Positions 41,451-50,820 of a stretch of DNA of 64,000 bases are shown here, one piece after another. Within the stretch, counting starts at the first letter, position 1, and the number at the start of each line of letters is the position of its first letter. The translations under genes were made by a program, and so were the position numbers. Origin of the DNA: Deltaproteobacteria bacterium (GTDB taxonomy: Bacteria > Myxococcota > Kuafuiibacteriia > Kuafuiibacteriales > Kuafuiibacteriaceae); the NCBI GenBank assembly GCA_020632995.1, contig JACKEN010000001.1:714001-778000 (forward strand), given 5' to 3'. The notes under the pieces are model-generated. The model ran no database searches, had not been told where the DNA came from, and saw nothing but the letters and a program-made list of their open reading frames with translations.

Positions 41451-42530
41451 ATGGCGGCAGGGAGGGTTGGCACGTTGCTCGCAACGTGTCTTGCAGTGGC
41501 CGGTGACGACGACTGGGTGAGGCATCCCCACGACACGCTCTTTCAGCTGGCGTTCGGGGATCCAGAGGTGGCCCGGGCGGAGCTGCTGGCGGTCGTGCCG
41601 GACGAGGTCTGCGCACAGCTGGACTTTTCCCGGATGCGGCAGGTGCCGAGCCGGACGGTGAGCCGGCGCTTGAAGAGCCAGTACACGGACGTGATGTACG
41701 AGGTGCCGCTGCGGGGGGGCGGCACGGTGTTCTTGTGGTTCCTCCTGGAGCACCAGTCGACGTCGCCGCCGCTGATGGCGTTCCGGTTCCTGCGGTACGA
41801 GGTGCACCGCTGGTCGGTGTATCTGCGGAGCAAGGCAGGACGAGAGCGTGGCCGGCTGCCGATGGTGGTGCCGGTGCTCCTGCTGCACGACCCGCGGGGG
41901 CGGCGCCCGCCTGCGCGGCTGTCGGACCTGTACGACGCGCCGCTTGAGCTGGTGGAGGCCCTGAGGCCGCTGCTGCCAGACTTCACGTTTCTGGTCGATG
42001 ACCTCATGGCGCGCTCGGAGGCCGACCTGGCGCAGCGCTCGGCCTCGGCCGTCTACACCCTGACGCTGTGGTTGCTGCGGGCGCGAGGCGAGGTGCCCGA
42101 GGCCCGGGAAGAGGCCTATCGTAGGCTGTTCGAGCGGCTGGCGGCGGAGGGGCAGGTGGAGGTTGGGCAGGCGATGATGCACTATGTGTTGAACACGAGC
42201 CGGGCGGCAGACCCGGTGGCGCTGCGGGCGGCGCGCGAGGCGAGCCCGCGGCTGACGGAGGCGGTGATGGGAATCTGGCAGCAACGGATCCAGGAGGGTG
42301 AGGCGCAGGGCCGTGAAGCGGGCCGAGAGGAAGGCCGTGAAGCGGGCCGAGAGGAGGGCGATCTGCTCGGGCGCACCTCGATGCTCCTGAGGCTGCTCGA
42401 GGCGCGCTTCGGCCCGGTGTCTACCGAGGTCGAGGCGCGGGTCCGCGATGCGGACTCGGCGAGCCTGGAACGTTGGGCTGTGCGCGTGCTGACCGCCCAG
42501 GCGATCGGCGAGGTGTTCGAGGACGGCTGA
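41451..42530 (+). CDS. Rpn/YhgA-type PD-(D/E)XK nuclease
   Basis: 359 residues if the ATG at 41451 is used; homologues usually begin near HPHDTLFQLAF, so a GTG at 41496 or 41517 may be the true start. The Rpn pattern is clear: HPHDTLFQLAFGDPEVA, then YTDVMYEV and FLWFLLEHQSTSPPLMAFRF (nuclease core), and a C-terminal region of the DUF4351 kind. Rpn proteins are transposase-related DNA endonucleases linked to phage defence. A 24-base tandem duplication (42310-42357) encodes GREAGREE twice. Within the gene, GGAGG and an in-frame ATG at 42267 could express an 87-residue C-terminal product, like the RpnS antitoxins known from Escherichia coli. Confidence 0.8.
   Translation: MAAGRVGTLLATCLAVAGDDDWVRHPHDTLFQLAFGDPEVARAELLAVVPDEVCAQLDFSRMRQVPSRTVSRRLKSQYTDVMYEVPLRGGGTVFLWFLLEHQSTSPPLMAFRFLRYEVHRWSVYLRSKAGRERGRLPMVVPVLLLHDPRGRRPPARLSDLYDAPLELVEALRPLLPDFTFLVDDLMARSEADLAQRSASAVYTLTLWLLRARGEVPEAREEAYRRLFERLAAEGQVEVGQAMMHYVLNTSRAADPVALRAAREASPRLTEAVMGIWQQRIQEGEAQGREAGREEGREAGREEGDLLGRTSMLLRLLEARFGPVSTEVEARVRDADSASLERWAVRVLTAQAIGEVFEDG
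41467..41488. promoter_or_regulatory. Perfect palindrome overlapping a sigma-54-like motif
   Basis: CACGTTGC-TC-GCAACGTG (41471-41488) is a perfect 8-bp inverted repeat. The sequence TTGGCACGTTGCTCGCA (41467-41483) overlapping it resembles a sigma-54 promoter with one -12 mismatch. If either is functional, the rpn-like gene probably starts downstream, at the GTG at 41496 or 41517. Confidence 0.4.
42310..42357 (+). repeat. 24-bp tandem repeat inside the rpn-like gene
   Basis: Two 24-base units beginning GCCGTGAAGCGGGCCGAGAG, differing at one base, encode consecutive GREAGREE octapeptides between the nuclease body and C-terminal domain. Copy number could change by slippage without breaking the frame. 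Confidence 0.8.
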
Positions 42531-42550
42531 GGGCTCCGTCGGACGACCGC

Positions 42551-43915
<1,365 letters not shown>

Positions 43916-44004
43916 GATGCGGGCGGGACGCTAGCACCCCGGGCCGGGGGGCCAAAACAGAAGATGCGACCGTCCGCCGCTCGGCGGAGGTGAGCCGCGC
44001 TGCG

Positions 44005-44835
44005 TCAGCGCAGCGGCGCGGGGCGCGGGAGCTTGGGGCCGTTGGCCCGGGTCGGATCCGTCAGCTGGAGCTGGGCCGCGCTCAGGGCGGAGAGGCCGGC
44101 TTGCTCGTGCACCTTCAGGGGACGCCCCGAGACGCCCGCCTTCCCCGACGCCCGGATCCCGAGCGCCGCCGGGACCATGACCGGGCCGGTGAGGTAGATG
44201 GGGGCCTCGGTCTCGTCCGCCACCACCAGGTTGGCGAAGCCCACCGGCCCCACCGCGAGGCGGACCGCGTAGCGCACCCACACCCGCCCGCCGAGCTCTA
44301 CCTTGGTCTCGGCATCGGGGGTGAGGTCCCACGCAAGCTCCCCCTGCTCGGGGTCGACGCCGACCACCGAGGCGCTCACCGGCTCCTCTGCGGCGTCGGT
44401 GTTGCGGCCGATCCAGACGCTCACGTCGAAGGCGCCCGCGCCGGCCCGCGCGATCCCCACGATCCCCACCCCGTGGGTGTTCTTGGGGGCCTTGGGCATG
44501 AGCAAGATGGGTTGACGGGTGGGGCTCTCGGTGACGAAGAGGCGCTGCACCACCGGGAGCGCGGTCGCGCCGATCAGGTTGGTGGGGTACGGCTGCCAGC
44601 CCTCCGCCAGCAGGTCGAAGTCGGGGTTCAAGAAGCGGTTGTCGGTGGGCGAGTCCCCGAAGAGGCCCTTCTTGGCCACCAGGTAGCGCGCCGCCTGGGG
44701 CCCGGCGTCGGTGCCTTCGACCCCGCCGTCCGCGACCACGCCGCTGTCCGGCTGGGCCTCCTCGGGCTCGGCGCCGGTGCAGGCGGAGATCACGAGGGCG
44801 GCCGCGGCCACCACGAAGTGCAACTTGACCTTCAC
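44005..44835 (-). CDS. Lipoprotein paired with the S41-like protein
   Basis: 276 residues from a GTG at 44835 that overlaps the upstream stop by four bases (GTGA). A lipoprotein signal ends ALVISAC. The mature part starts with an acidic Pro/Asp-rich linker and continues with a beta-rich body (VWIGRNTDAAEEPVSASVVG). I recognise no family. Translational coupling to the S41-like gene implies a joint role at the cell surface. Confidence 0.6.
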   Translation of the reverse strand: MKVKLHFVVAAAALVISACTGAEPEEAQPDSGVVADGGVEGTDAGPQAARYLVAKKGLFGDSPTDNRFLNPDFDLLAEGWQPYPTNLIGATALPVVQRLFVTESPTRQPILLMPKAPKNTHGVGIVGIARAGAGAFDVSVWIGRNTDAAEEPVSASVVGVDPEQGELAWDLTPDAETKVELGGRVWVRYAVRLAVGPVGFANLVVADETEAPIYLTGPVMVPAALGIRASGKAGVSGRPLKVHEQAGLSALSAAQLQLTDPTRANGPKLPRPAPLR

Positions 44836-47036
44836 TGCATCACCCACGCCTTCGCCGCCTCGAGGACGGTGTCCACGCCCTGCACCGCGTCGCTCTGCTT
44901 CTGGAGCACCACCTCGTCCGGCGCCACGCCGCGGCCGGTGGTGAAGTCCAGGTTGGTGTCGGAGGTCGAGCGCAGGAACACCGAGTCGTGCACCTGGAAG
45001 CTGCCCCCCGCGATCTCACCGAGGAACGCGGGGCGCCGCCACACCACCCCGAAGGCCCCGTAGCTGCGGGCTCCGCCGAAGATCCGGGTCTGGCCGAGGG
45101 AGCGGAAGGTGAGGATCCGGCTGATGAAGTCGTTGCCGCTCACGTCGGCCCCGTTCAGCACCGCGACCCGCGCGCTCCCCGCCCGCGAGCTGGAGCTGGA
45201 GAAGGCCCCGAGCGGCCAGTCGAGGAAGCTCGCGCAGGACTTCGTGAAGCTCGACTGCCGATCGCAGCGCACCAGCTGGTTCCGAAGCGTCGCGTCCAAC
45301 GTGCGGTCGAGCTGCGGGAACAGGTTCATCGCGTAGAAGTCGCTGCGGGGGGTGAGGTAGCCGGCGAGGTGGTCGACCGCGGTGACGCTCCCGCCGCTGC
45401 CCAGACGCTGGTCGAGCACCACGCGCTCGGGGCCGCCGGTGAGGGCCGAGGTCACGGTGGTCTTCCATGCTGCCCCCTCGGGCAGGCTCTGATCGGGCAT
45501 CCCGTTGATCTGCAGGTACTGCACCCCGCCCTCGCTCCTGGTCGCGGCGTAGGCGTACTCGTGATCGTTGGCCCCCGGCACCGCGCTGTTCAGCCGGAAG
45601 TCGCACGGCAGGTAGGCGGTGAGCCACGCGGGGGGGAGCCCGCTCCACACCTCCTGGGCGAGCTCGGCCAGGTCGATGGTGATGCGCTGGACGCTCGCGA
45701 CGTTGCAGCGCTGCCCGTCGGTGCGGGCGCAGCGCCCAAAGGTGATCTCCGCCCCGGACTTGAGCGCCGCCTCGAAGAGCTCGGGGGTGCTGACGAAGGT
45801 GCGGGCCGCAGGATCACCTGCAAACGCAGAGTAGCGGCGCGCGAGGGGCGCCCAGTCCAGCGGATCCATCCCGTCGATGCTGATGAGCACGTCGCCGGGG
45901 GCGAGCATGGTCGCGAAAGGGCTGCCCGCCTGGGCGCCGAATACCAGCGGGGCGGACTCCACCGTGGGCATCAGGTCCGCCTCGCCCATGTGGATGCACA
46001 CCCCGGCGTTGGCGACCGGGAAGCGCAGGCTGGTGACGGGCGGCGCGGCGTGCCCGTCGGCCAGCCGCTGGTAGGCGATGGCGAGGGCGGAGCGGAAGCT
46101 GCGCGCGGTAGCGTCGCTCGCCATCTGCGAGCGCAGCGAGGGCTCGAAGAGATCGATCTGGGTGAGCGGGTAGCGCCCGCCCTCGAAGTAGCGCAGCTCG
46201 AAGATGCGGCGCTCGAGGTACTGGGAGCGCAGCTCCGAGTCCTCGACGATGCCGCCCATCACCGCCGCCCCGTCCACGCAGCGGCCGTAGAGGCAGAGCC
46301 CGTCCGCGCCGCAGGTGGTGTCCTCGTCGACGAGGCGGCAGGCGAGGTCGGGCACGCGGGCCTCGCCCAGGTCGCGCACCTCGAGGCCGTCCAGCTCGAC
46401 CCGCAGGGTGCTGTCGTAGTCCGCGGTGCCGGACTGCAGGCCGAAGAGCTGCTCGTCGAAGACGCGGAGCACGGTGGGGTCCAGGGTGCCCATGCGGGCG
46501 TCGACCGGCCCGCTGCTCCACTCCTCCCAGCCGTCCTGGGTCAGGCGGCCGGTCGGCTGAAAGAGCACCGAGCCCAGCTCCACCCCGCCGATGAGGTCGC
46601 CCGCGAGGACGTCGTCGGCCCCCGCCCCGTACCAGACCAGCGCCACGTGGGCGCGGGTGCCCTTCGCGCGCTGCCACACCCGCACCTCGATCCGGCGGCC
46701 CGCGAGCTGATCCAGCGCGCCGCGCAGGTCGAGGAACACCGCCGCGGTGCGGCCGCCCATCGAGAACACCCCGTCCCCCTCGATCGCGTCGCCCGGCGCG
46801 CTGACGAAGAGCTCGTCGACCGCATAGGAGGGCAGGGGCTGGGCGAAGGCCGAGAGCGCGGCCAGCTTCACGTTGGCGGGGAACGCGTCCCGCGCCTCGA
46901 AGCCCACGCCGAGGGCCGCGTCGTCGAGCACGACCTTGCCCGTCGCCTCGTCGAAGCCGCTCGCCGAGGCGCTGGTGGGGAGCAGGGTGAACAGGGCCAG
47001 GAGGGGGCCTACCCCGCGCGTCGATGCGCGAATCAC
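44832..47036 (-). CDS. Secreted S41-like peptidase
   Basis: 734 residues from a GTG at 47036 with GAGGG five bases upstream; this start gives a clean signal peptide (GVGPLLALFTLLPTSASASG). The N-terminal half is beta-rich with a Cys-rich patch (CRLVDEDTTCGADGLCLYGR). A PDZ-like part (GDVLISIDGMDPLDWAPL) leads into an S41/C-terminal-processing-peptidase-like core: RVVLDQRLGSGGSVTA, then VAVLNGADVSGNDF, where the Ser takes the nucleophile position, and IFGGARSYGAFG. The catalytic Lys position is not clear, so activity is uncertain. It is coupled to the downstream lipoprotein gene by a four-base overlap. Confidence 0.65.
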   Translation of the reverse strand: MIRASTRGVGPLLALFTLLPTSASASGFDEATGKVVLDDAALGVGFEARDAFPANVKLAALSAFAQPLPSYAVDELFVSAPGDAIEGDGVFSMGGRTAAVFLDLRGALDQLAGRRIEVRVWQRAKGTRAHVALVWYGAGADDVLAGDLIGGVELGSVLFQPTGRLTQDGWEEWSSGPVDARMGTLDPTVLRVFDEQLFGLQSGTADYDSTLRVELDGLEVRDLGEARVPDLACRLVDEDTTCGADGLCLYGRCVDGAAVMGGIVEDSELRSQYLERRIFELRYFEGGRYPLTQIDLFEPSLRSQMASDATARSFRSALAIAYQRLADGHAAPPVTSLRFPVANAGVCIHMGEADLMPTVESAPLVFGAQAGSPFATMLAPGDVLISIDGMDPLDWAPLARRYSAFAGDPAARTFVSTPELFEAALKSGAEITFGRCARTDGQRCNVASVQRITIDLAELAQEVWSGLPPAWLTAYLPCDFRLNSAVPGANDHEYAYAATRSEGGVQYLQINGMPDQSLPEGAAWKTTVTSALTGGPERVVLDQRLGSGGSVTAVDHLAGYLTPRSDFYAMNLFPQLDRTLDATLRNQLVRCDRQSSFTKSCASFLDWPLGAFSSSSSRAGSARVAVLNGADVSGNDFISRILTFRSLGQTRIFGGARSYGAFGVVWRRPAFLGEIAGGSFQVHDSVFLRSTSDTNLDFTTGRGVAPDEVVLQKQSDAVQGVDTVLEAAKAWVMQ

Positions 47037-47187
47037 GAACCCTCGGTTACAGGAGTGGGGCGGGGTGCGCATCCGCCGAGCGGAGCCGGAGAGCAGATTT
47101 GCGCTCAATGAGATCCACCTGAACCGCCGGAAGCGGCGCCGCCGCGGGTCGGTGGTTCGAGGCGCCAGGGGGGCGTAGGCTCCCACC

Positions 47188-47724
47188 ATGGGGTTTGCCT
47201 GTTGTCGGTGCATGGTCCTCGCCGGCCTCTGCCTGGGGCCGGTCGCTTGCCTCCCGTACCTCGGCGGCGGGCCTCAGATCGGCGTCACCACGGACGGTGA
47301 GCTCTCGGTGGGGGCCGAGCTGGGGCTTGGGTTCACCTTTGCGAAGGGCGACCTCGGATACATCCTGCTCCCGCTCCCGGAGTCGAGCACGGTGGCGGTC
47401 GACCACGTCGCCTACGTGGCGCTCGAGCCCGCGTTCTACGCCTCGCCCACCCTGGGCTACGCCCAGGGACAGGCGTCCGGCGGCTACGCGCTCTTCGGGG
47501 GGAGCGCAGGGCTGGGGGTGACGCCCGGCTACACCGCGCGTGACGGCTTCGACCTGCTTCACCTCGCCAACATCGGCGACTGCTCAAGCGGGACCTACTC
47601 CCCGCTCGTGACCTTCACCGTCGGCTATCGCTTCTACCTGGCGCGCTCGGCGCAAGAGAACGTGCACGAGTTCTACTTCGCGCCAAAGCTGTTCGCAGCG
47701 CCCTGCTTCCAGATAAGCGACTGA
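47188..47724 (+). CDS. Hypothetical outer-membrane-type lipoprotein
   Basis: 178 residues with an export signal ending VACLPY (Cys acceptor) and a Gly/aromatic beta-strand pattern (VGAELGLGFTFAKGDLGYIL, GYRFYLARS) that suggests a small beta barrel or beta sandwich. No family is recognised. It stands alone, divergent from the S41-like gene. Confidence 0.5.
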   Translation: MGFACCRCMVLAGLCLGPVACLPYLGGGPQIGVTTDGELSVGAELGLGFTFAKGDLGYILLPLPESSTVAVDHVAYVALEPAFYASPTLGYAQGQASGGYALFGGSAGLGVTPGYTARDGFDLLHLANIGDCSSGTYSPLVTFTVGYRFYLARSAQENVHEFYFAPKLFAAPCFQISD

Positions 47725-47742
47725 GGCTGGCTGGGCACGAAC

Positions 47743-47771
47743 AAAAAAAGGGCGGTGCCGAGGCACCGCCC
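47743..47771 (-). terminator. Strong intrinsic terminator, minus strand
   Basis: Read on the minus strand, a 9-10 bp stem GGGCGGTGCC/GGCACCGCCC is followed by seven T. It would end a transcript running leftward from about 47800-48060, where no minus-strand gene is known. On the plus strand the hairpin lacks a T run. Confidence 0.8.
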
Positions 47772-48067
47772 GATCAAACCAAAGCAACCAGGGCTCAAAA
47801 GGTGGAGCAGCGCGGATACCGTATGACCGTATCACGACTCCCAGAAATGCCTGGCTTTCCGGGGCCGCATGCTAGGCATGGGGGGGGCCCGTGTCCAGCC
47901 TGAACCGCCGCGGTGCGCGTGCGCTCGGGGCTCGTGCATGTGTTGCCGCATCCCGAGGCGACCGCGCGGACGATGGAGTCGACCGTGCTCCCGAATATTC
48001 GGCGGAGCGGACCACGCCCTTGTCCACCTCGTGGACGCCTCGTACCGTCCGTGCAGCAGGGGTCCAC
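47772..48067. other. Non-coding interval; possible small RNA on minus strand
   Basis: No protein-like ORF is convincing here. Because the only clear signal is the leftward terminator at 47743-47771, a minus-strand small RNA could be encoded. ATGCCT/AGGCAT (47848, 47874) is an inverted repeat within the interval. Confidence 0.3.
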
Positions 48068-48826
48068 ATGGACAACGCCTTCATCGCCAAGGAATTCAAG
48101 TGGGACTGCAGGTCGCTGCGGCCGAGGCAGCGCCTCTTGAGCCGTGTGGTGGAGCGCGTGCTCAAGCTCCAGCTCGCGCCGCTCTCCTTCTGCTGGGAGA
48201 ACGCCAACGTGGAGGCGCGGATGAACGTCTTCCACCTCGTCTCGCAGACCGCGTTCTACCGGGTGCCGGGAGACGTGGTCGAGATCGGCTGCAACTCGGG
48301 CGAGATGTCGATCGTCATCCGCAAGGTGCTGGACACCTACGCGCCGCACAAGACGCTGCACGTCTACGACAGCTTCGAGGGGCTGCCCGAACCCGCCGGC
48401 GACGACAGCTCGAACGGGATCTACAAGTCCGGGGACATGTCCGCCTCGCGCCGGGTGTTGGTCGGCCGATTCGAGCAGCTCGGCCTCGACCTGCCTCACA
48501 TCCACCAGGGGTGGTTCGAAGACACTATCCCGTCTCAGATGCCCGACCAGATCAGCTTCGCGTACATCGACGCCGACCTCTACAGCTCGACCAAGCACGT
48601 GCTGCCGCACGTCTACGCCCGTCTGTCGCCCGGGGCGATCTGCGCCTTCGGCGTGTACTACGACGAGACCGTGTTCCGCCGGGACGAGACCTGGGACACC
48701 TTCAAGTCGCCGGGCGTGAAGCGCGCCACCGACGAGTTCTTCGCGGACAAGCCGGAGTCGGTCTCGGTGCTCTACGCGAACGAGTACTCCAACGGGTACT
48801 TCCGCAAGAGCCTCGACGAGGCGTGA
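48068..48826 (+). CDS. TylF/MycF-type O-methyltransferase
   Basis: 252 residues from the ATG at 48068. The family pattern is clear: VPGDVVEIGCNSGEMSIVIR (SAM motif I), LHVYDSFEGLPEP, QGWFEDTIP and ISFAYIDADLYSSTKHVLPH, where the metal-binding Asp residues of macrocin-type O-methyltransferases lie. Such enzymes methylate sugar hydroxyls of antibiotics or surface glycans in a Mg-dependent way. No other biosynthetic gene is adjacent, so the substrate is unknown; a surface glycan is a reasonable guess. Confidence 0.8.
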   Translation: MDNAFIAKEFKWDCRSLRPRQRLLSRVVERVLKLQLAPLSFCWENANVEARMNVFHLVSQTAFYRVPGDVVEIGCNSGEMSIVIRKVLDTYAPHKTLHVYDSFEGLPEPAGDDSSNGIYKSGDMSASRRVLVGRFEQLGLDLPHIHQGWFEDTIPSQMPDQISFAYIDADLYSSTKHVLPHVYARLSPGAICAFGVYYDETVFRRDETWDTFKSPGVKRATDEFFADKPESVSVLYANEYSNGYFRKSLDEA

Positions 48827-48846
48827 GGGGCAAGTGGGCTACGACC

Positions 48847-48888
48847 CCAAAAAACGAAAGGCCCGGTATCATCAAGGATACCGGGCCT
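48847..48888 (-). terminator. Intrinsic terminator of tRNA-Ala
   Basis: On the minus strand an 11-12 bp stem GGCCCGGTATC/GATACCGGGCC with a six-base loop is followed by TTTCGTTTTTT, directly after the tRNA 3' end. Confidence 0.9.
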
Positions 48889-48896
48889 CTTCACAG

Positions 48897-48969
<73 letters not shown>

Positions 48970-49066
48970 AAAAAGGGAAGGAAAATCAATTGTCACGCCA
49001 CCGCCGGGTTGGGCCCGTCGAGGTGGACGGGTTGGTAGCAAACGCATTCGAGGGTGTCAACGCTCT

Positions 49067-49924
49067 TCAAAAGACGCGGGGCCCTTTTGGCGCGCCCGGC
49101 AGGACCACGTCGCCACGGTAGACGGTGTGGACCTCTTCACCCGCGTCGATCCTGAGCGCGCCGTCTTCGGCGATGCCGAGCAGGCGCCCGCGGAAGAAGC
49201 GTCGCTCGTCGGTGACCTCGACCGTCTGGCCGAGCCCGATCGCGGCCGCGGTCCAGCGTGCGGCGGCGGGGCCGAGACCCGACGCCTCGGCCTCTTCGAA
49301 CGCAGCCTCGAGCTGGTTGGCGAGCGCCGCGAGCACCTCGGCGAGCGCCGGCGCGGATGCGCCGAGATCAGCCAGAGCGGCGGCGGCGGGGGCGAGCGCG
49401 GCGGGGTAGGCGGCGGCGGTGAGGTTCACGCCGACGCCGATCACCGCGTGCTCGATGCGTTGGTGGTCGGCCGAGGCCTCCACCAGGATCCCCGCGACCT
49501 TCTTGCCGTAGTGGGGCCCGGGGGCGGCCACCACGAGGTCGTTGGGCCACCTCAGGCCGAGCACTCCGGGCGCGTCGATGAAGCGCGAGAGGGCCTCGTG
49601 CGCCGCCACTCCCGCGACCAGGGTGAGGGCGGGGGCGAGGCGGGGCGACAGGCTCGGTCGGAGCAGGAACGAGGCGTACAGGCCGGCCCCCGCGGGCGAG
49701 AACCAGGCGCGCCCGCGCTGCCCGCGGCCGGCGCTCTGCTCGGCCGCCACCACCACCAGCCCGGCCTCGGCCCCGGCGCGAGCCAGCGCGAGGGCGCGGT
49801 CGTTGGTGCTCGGGAGGGTGGGGTGCACCTCGACCACCCGGGCCAGGCGCCGGGTCGACAGGTGCGGGGCGAGGTCGAGGCCGCGGGCGACGCCGAGGGG
49901 GCTGGAGGCGCTGACCACCTCCAC
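49067..49924 (-). CDS. birA: Biotin--[acetyl-CoA-carboxylase] ligase
   Basis: 285 residues from a GTG at 49924. The ligase core shows STNDRALALARAG, the biotinyl-5'-AMP loop AGRGQRGRAW, LRWPNDLVV and KKVAGILVEAS, all in order; a C-terminal SH3-like domain follows (FFRGRLLGIAEDGALRID). There is no N-terminal helix-turn-helix, so it is a monofunctional ligase and not a repressor. It attaches biotin to carboxylase carrier domains. It follows nadC by three bases, so the pair is coexpressed. Confidence 0.92.
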   Translation of the reverse strand: MEVVSASSPLGVARGLDLAPHLSTRRLARVVEVHPTLPSTNDRALALARAGAEAGLVVVAAEQSAGRGQRGRAWFSPAGAGLYASFLLRPSLSPRLAPALTLVAGVAAHEALSRFIDAPGVLGLRWPNDLVVAAPGPHYGKKVAGILVEASADHQRIEHAVIGVGVNLTAAAYPAALAPAAAALADLGASAPALAEVLAALANQLEAAFEEAEASGLGPAAARWTAAAIGLGQTVEVTDERRFFRGRLLGIAEDGALRIDAGEEVHTVYRGDVVLPGAPKGPRVF

Positions 49925-49927
49925 CGG

Positions 49928-50761
49928 TCAGGCCCCCCAGTCCAGCGCGATGTCGGCCGACGGGGCGCTGTGGGTGAGCGCGCCCATCGAGACGTAGTCC
50001 ACCCCAGTCGCCGCGATCTCGGGGAGCCGGGCCAGGGTCACGTTGCCGCTCGCCTCCAGAAGGGCCCGGCCCGCGGTGCGCTGGACAGCTGTGCGCATGG
50101 TCGCGGTGTCCATGTTGTCGAGGAGCACCACGTCGGCGCCGGCGGCGAGGGCCTCGTCGAGCTGGGCCAGGCTCTCGACCTCGACCTCGACTCGCACCAG
50201 GTGGTGCGCAACCTCTCTTGCGCGCTCCACCGCCTTCGTGATCGAGCCGAGGGCCGCGATGTGGTTGTCCTTGATCAGCACCCCGTCGAAGAGGCCGAAG
50301 CGGTGGTTGTAGGCCCCGCCGTGGCGCACCGCCGCCTTCTGGAGGGCGCGCATGGCCGGGGTGGTCTTGCGGGTGTCCACCACCTTGCACTTCGTCCCCG
50401 CCACCGCCTGCGCTGCCTTGTGGGCCATGGTGGCCACCCCGCACAGGCGCTGCAGGAGGTTGAGGGCGAGGCGCTCCCCAGTGAGGAGCGAGCGGGCGGG
50501 GCCGCGCAGGCTCCCCACCGCGGCGCCCGGCTCGACGAGGTCGCCCTCCTTGTTCGCCCAGCGCACCTCTACCCGCGGATCCACCGCGGCGAAGACCGCC
50601 TCGACCGCCTCGAACCCGGAGAGCACGAGGGTGTCCTTGGCCCGCACCGTGGCTTCGCCGACGAGGTCCTCGGGCAGCAGGGCGGAGGTGAGGTCCTGGG
50701 GCCCGATGTCCTCGGCCAGGGCGAGGGCGATGAGCTGCCGGGAGGTGTGGTCGAGCGCCAT
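49928..50761 (-). CDS. nadC: Nicotinate-nucleotide pyrophosphorylase (carboxylating)
   Basis: 277 residues from the ATG at 50761. Motifs of quinolinate phosphoribosyltransferase are present: AEDIGPQDLTSALL, ERLALNLLQRLCGVAT, DTRKTTPAMRALQKAAVRHG, HRFGLFDGVLIKDNHI, VEVES and a VSMGALTHSAP ending. It makes nicotinate mononucleotide from quinolinate and PRPP in de novo NAD synthesis. nadA and nadB are not in view. The gene is upstream of birA in the same unit. Confidence 0.95.
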   Translation of the reverse strand: MALDHTSRQLIALALAEDIGPQDLTSALLPEDLVGEATVRAKDTLVLSGFEAVEAVFAAVDPRVEVRWANKEGDLVEPGAAVGSLRGPARSLLTGERLALNLLQRLCGVATMAHKAAQAVAGTKCKVVDTRKTTPAMRALQKAAVRHGGAYNHRFGLFDGVLIKDNHIAALGSITKAVERAREVAHHLVRVEVEVESLAQLDEALAAGADVVLLDNMDTATMRTAVQRTAGRALLEASGNVTLARLPEIAATGVDYVSMGALTHSAPSADIALDWGA

Positions 50762-50820
50762 GGCCGCACCGTCGACTCGGCTCGGGCGCCAGTCAAGGAC
50801 AGAGGGGCGCTCCGCTTGCG

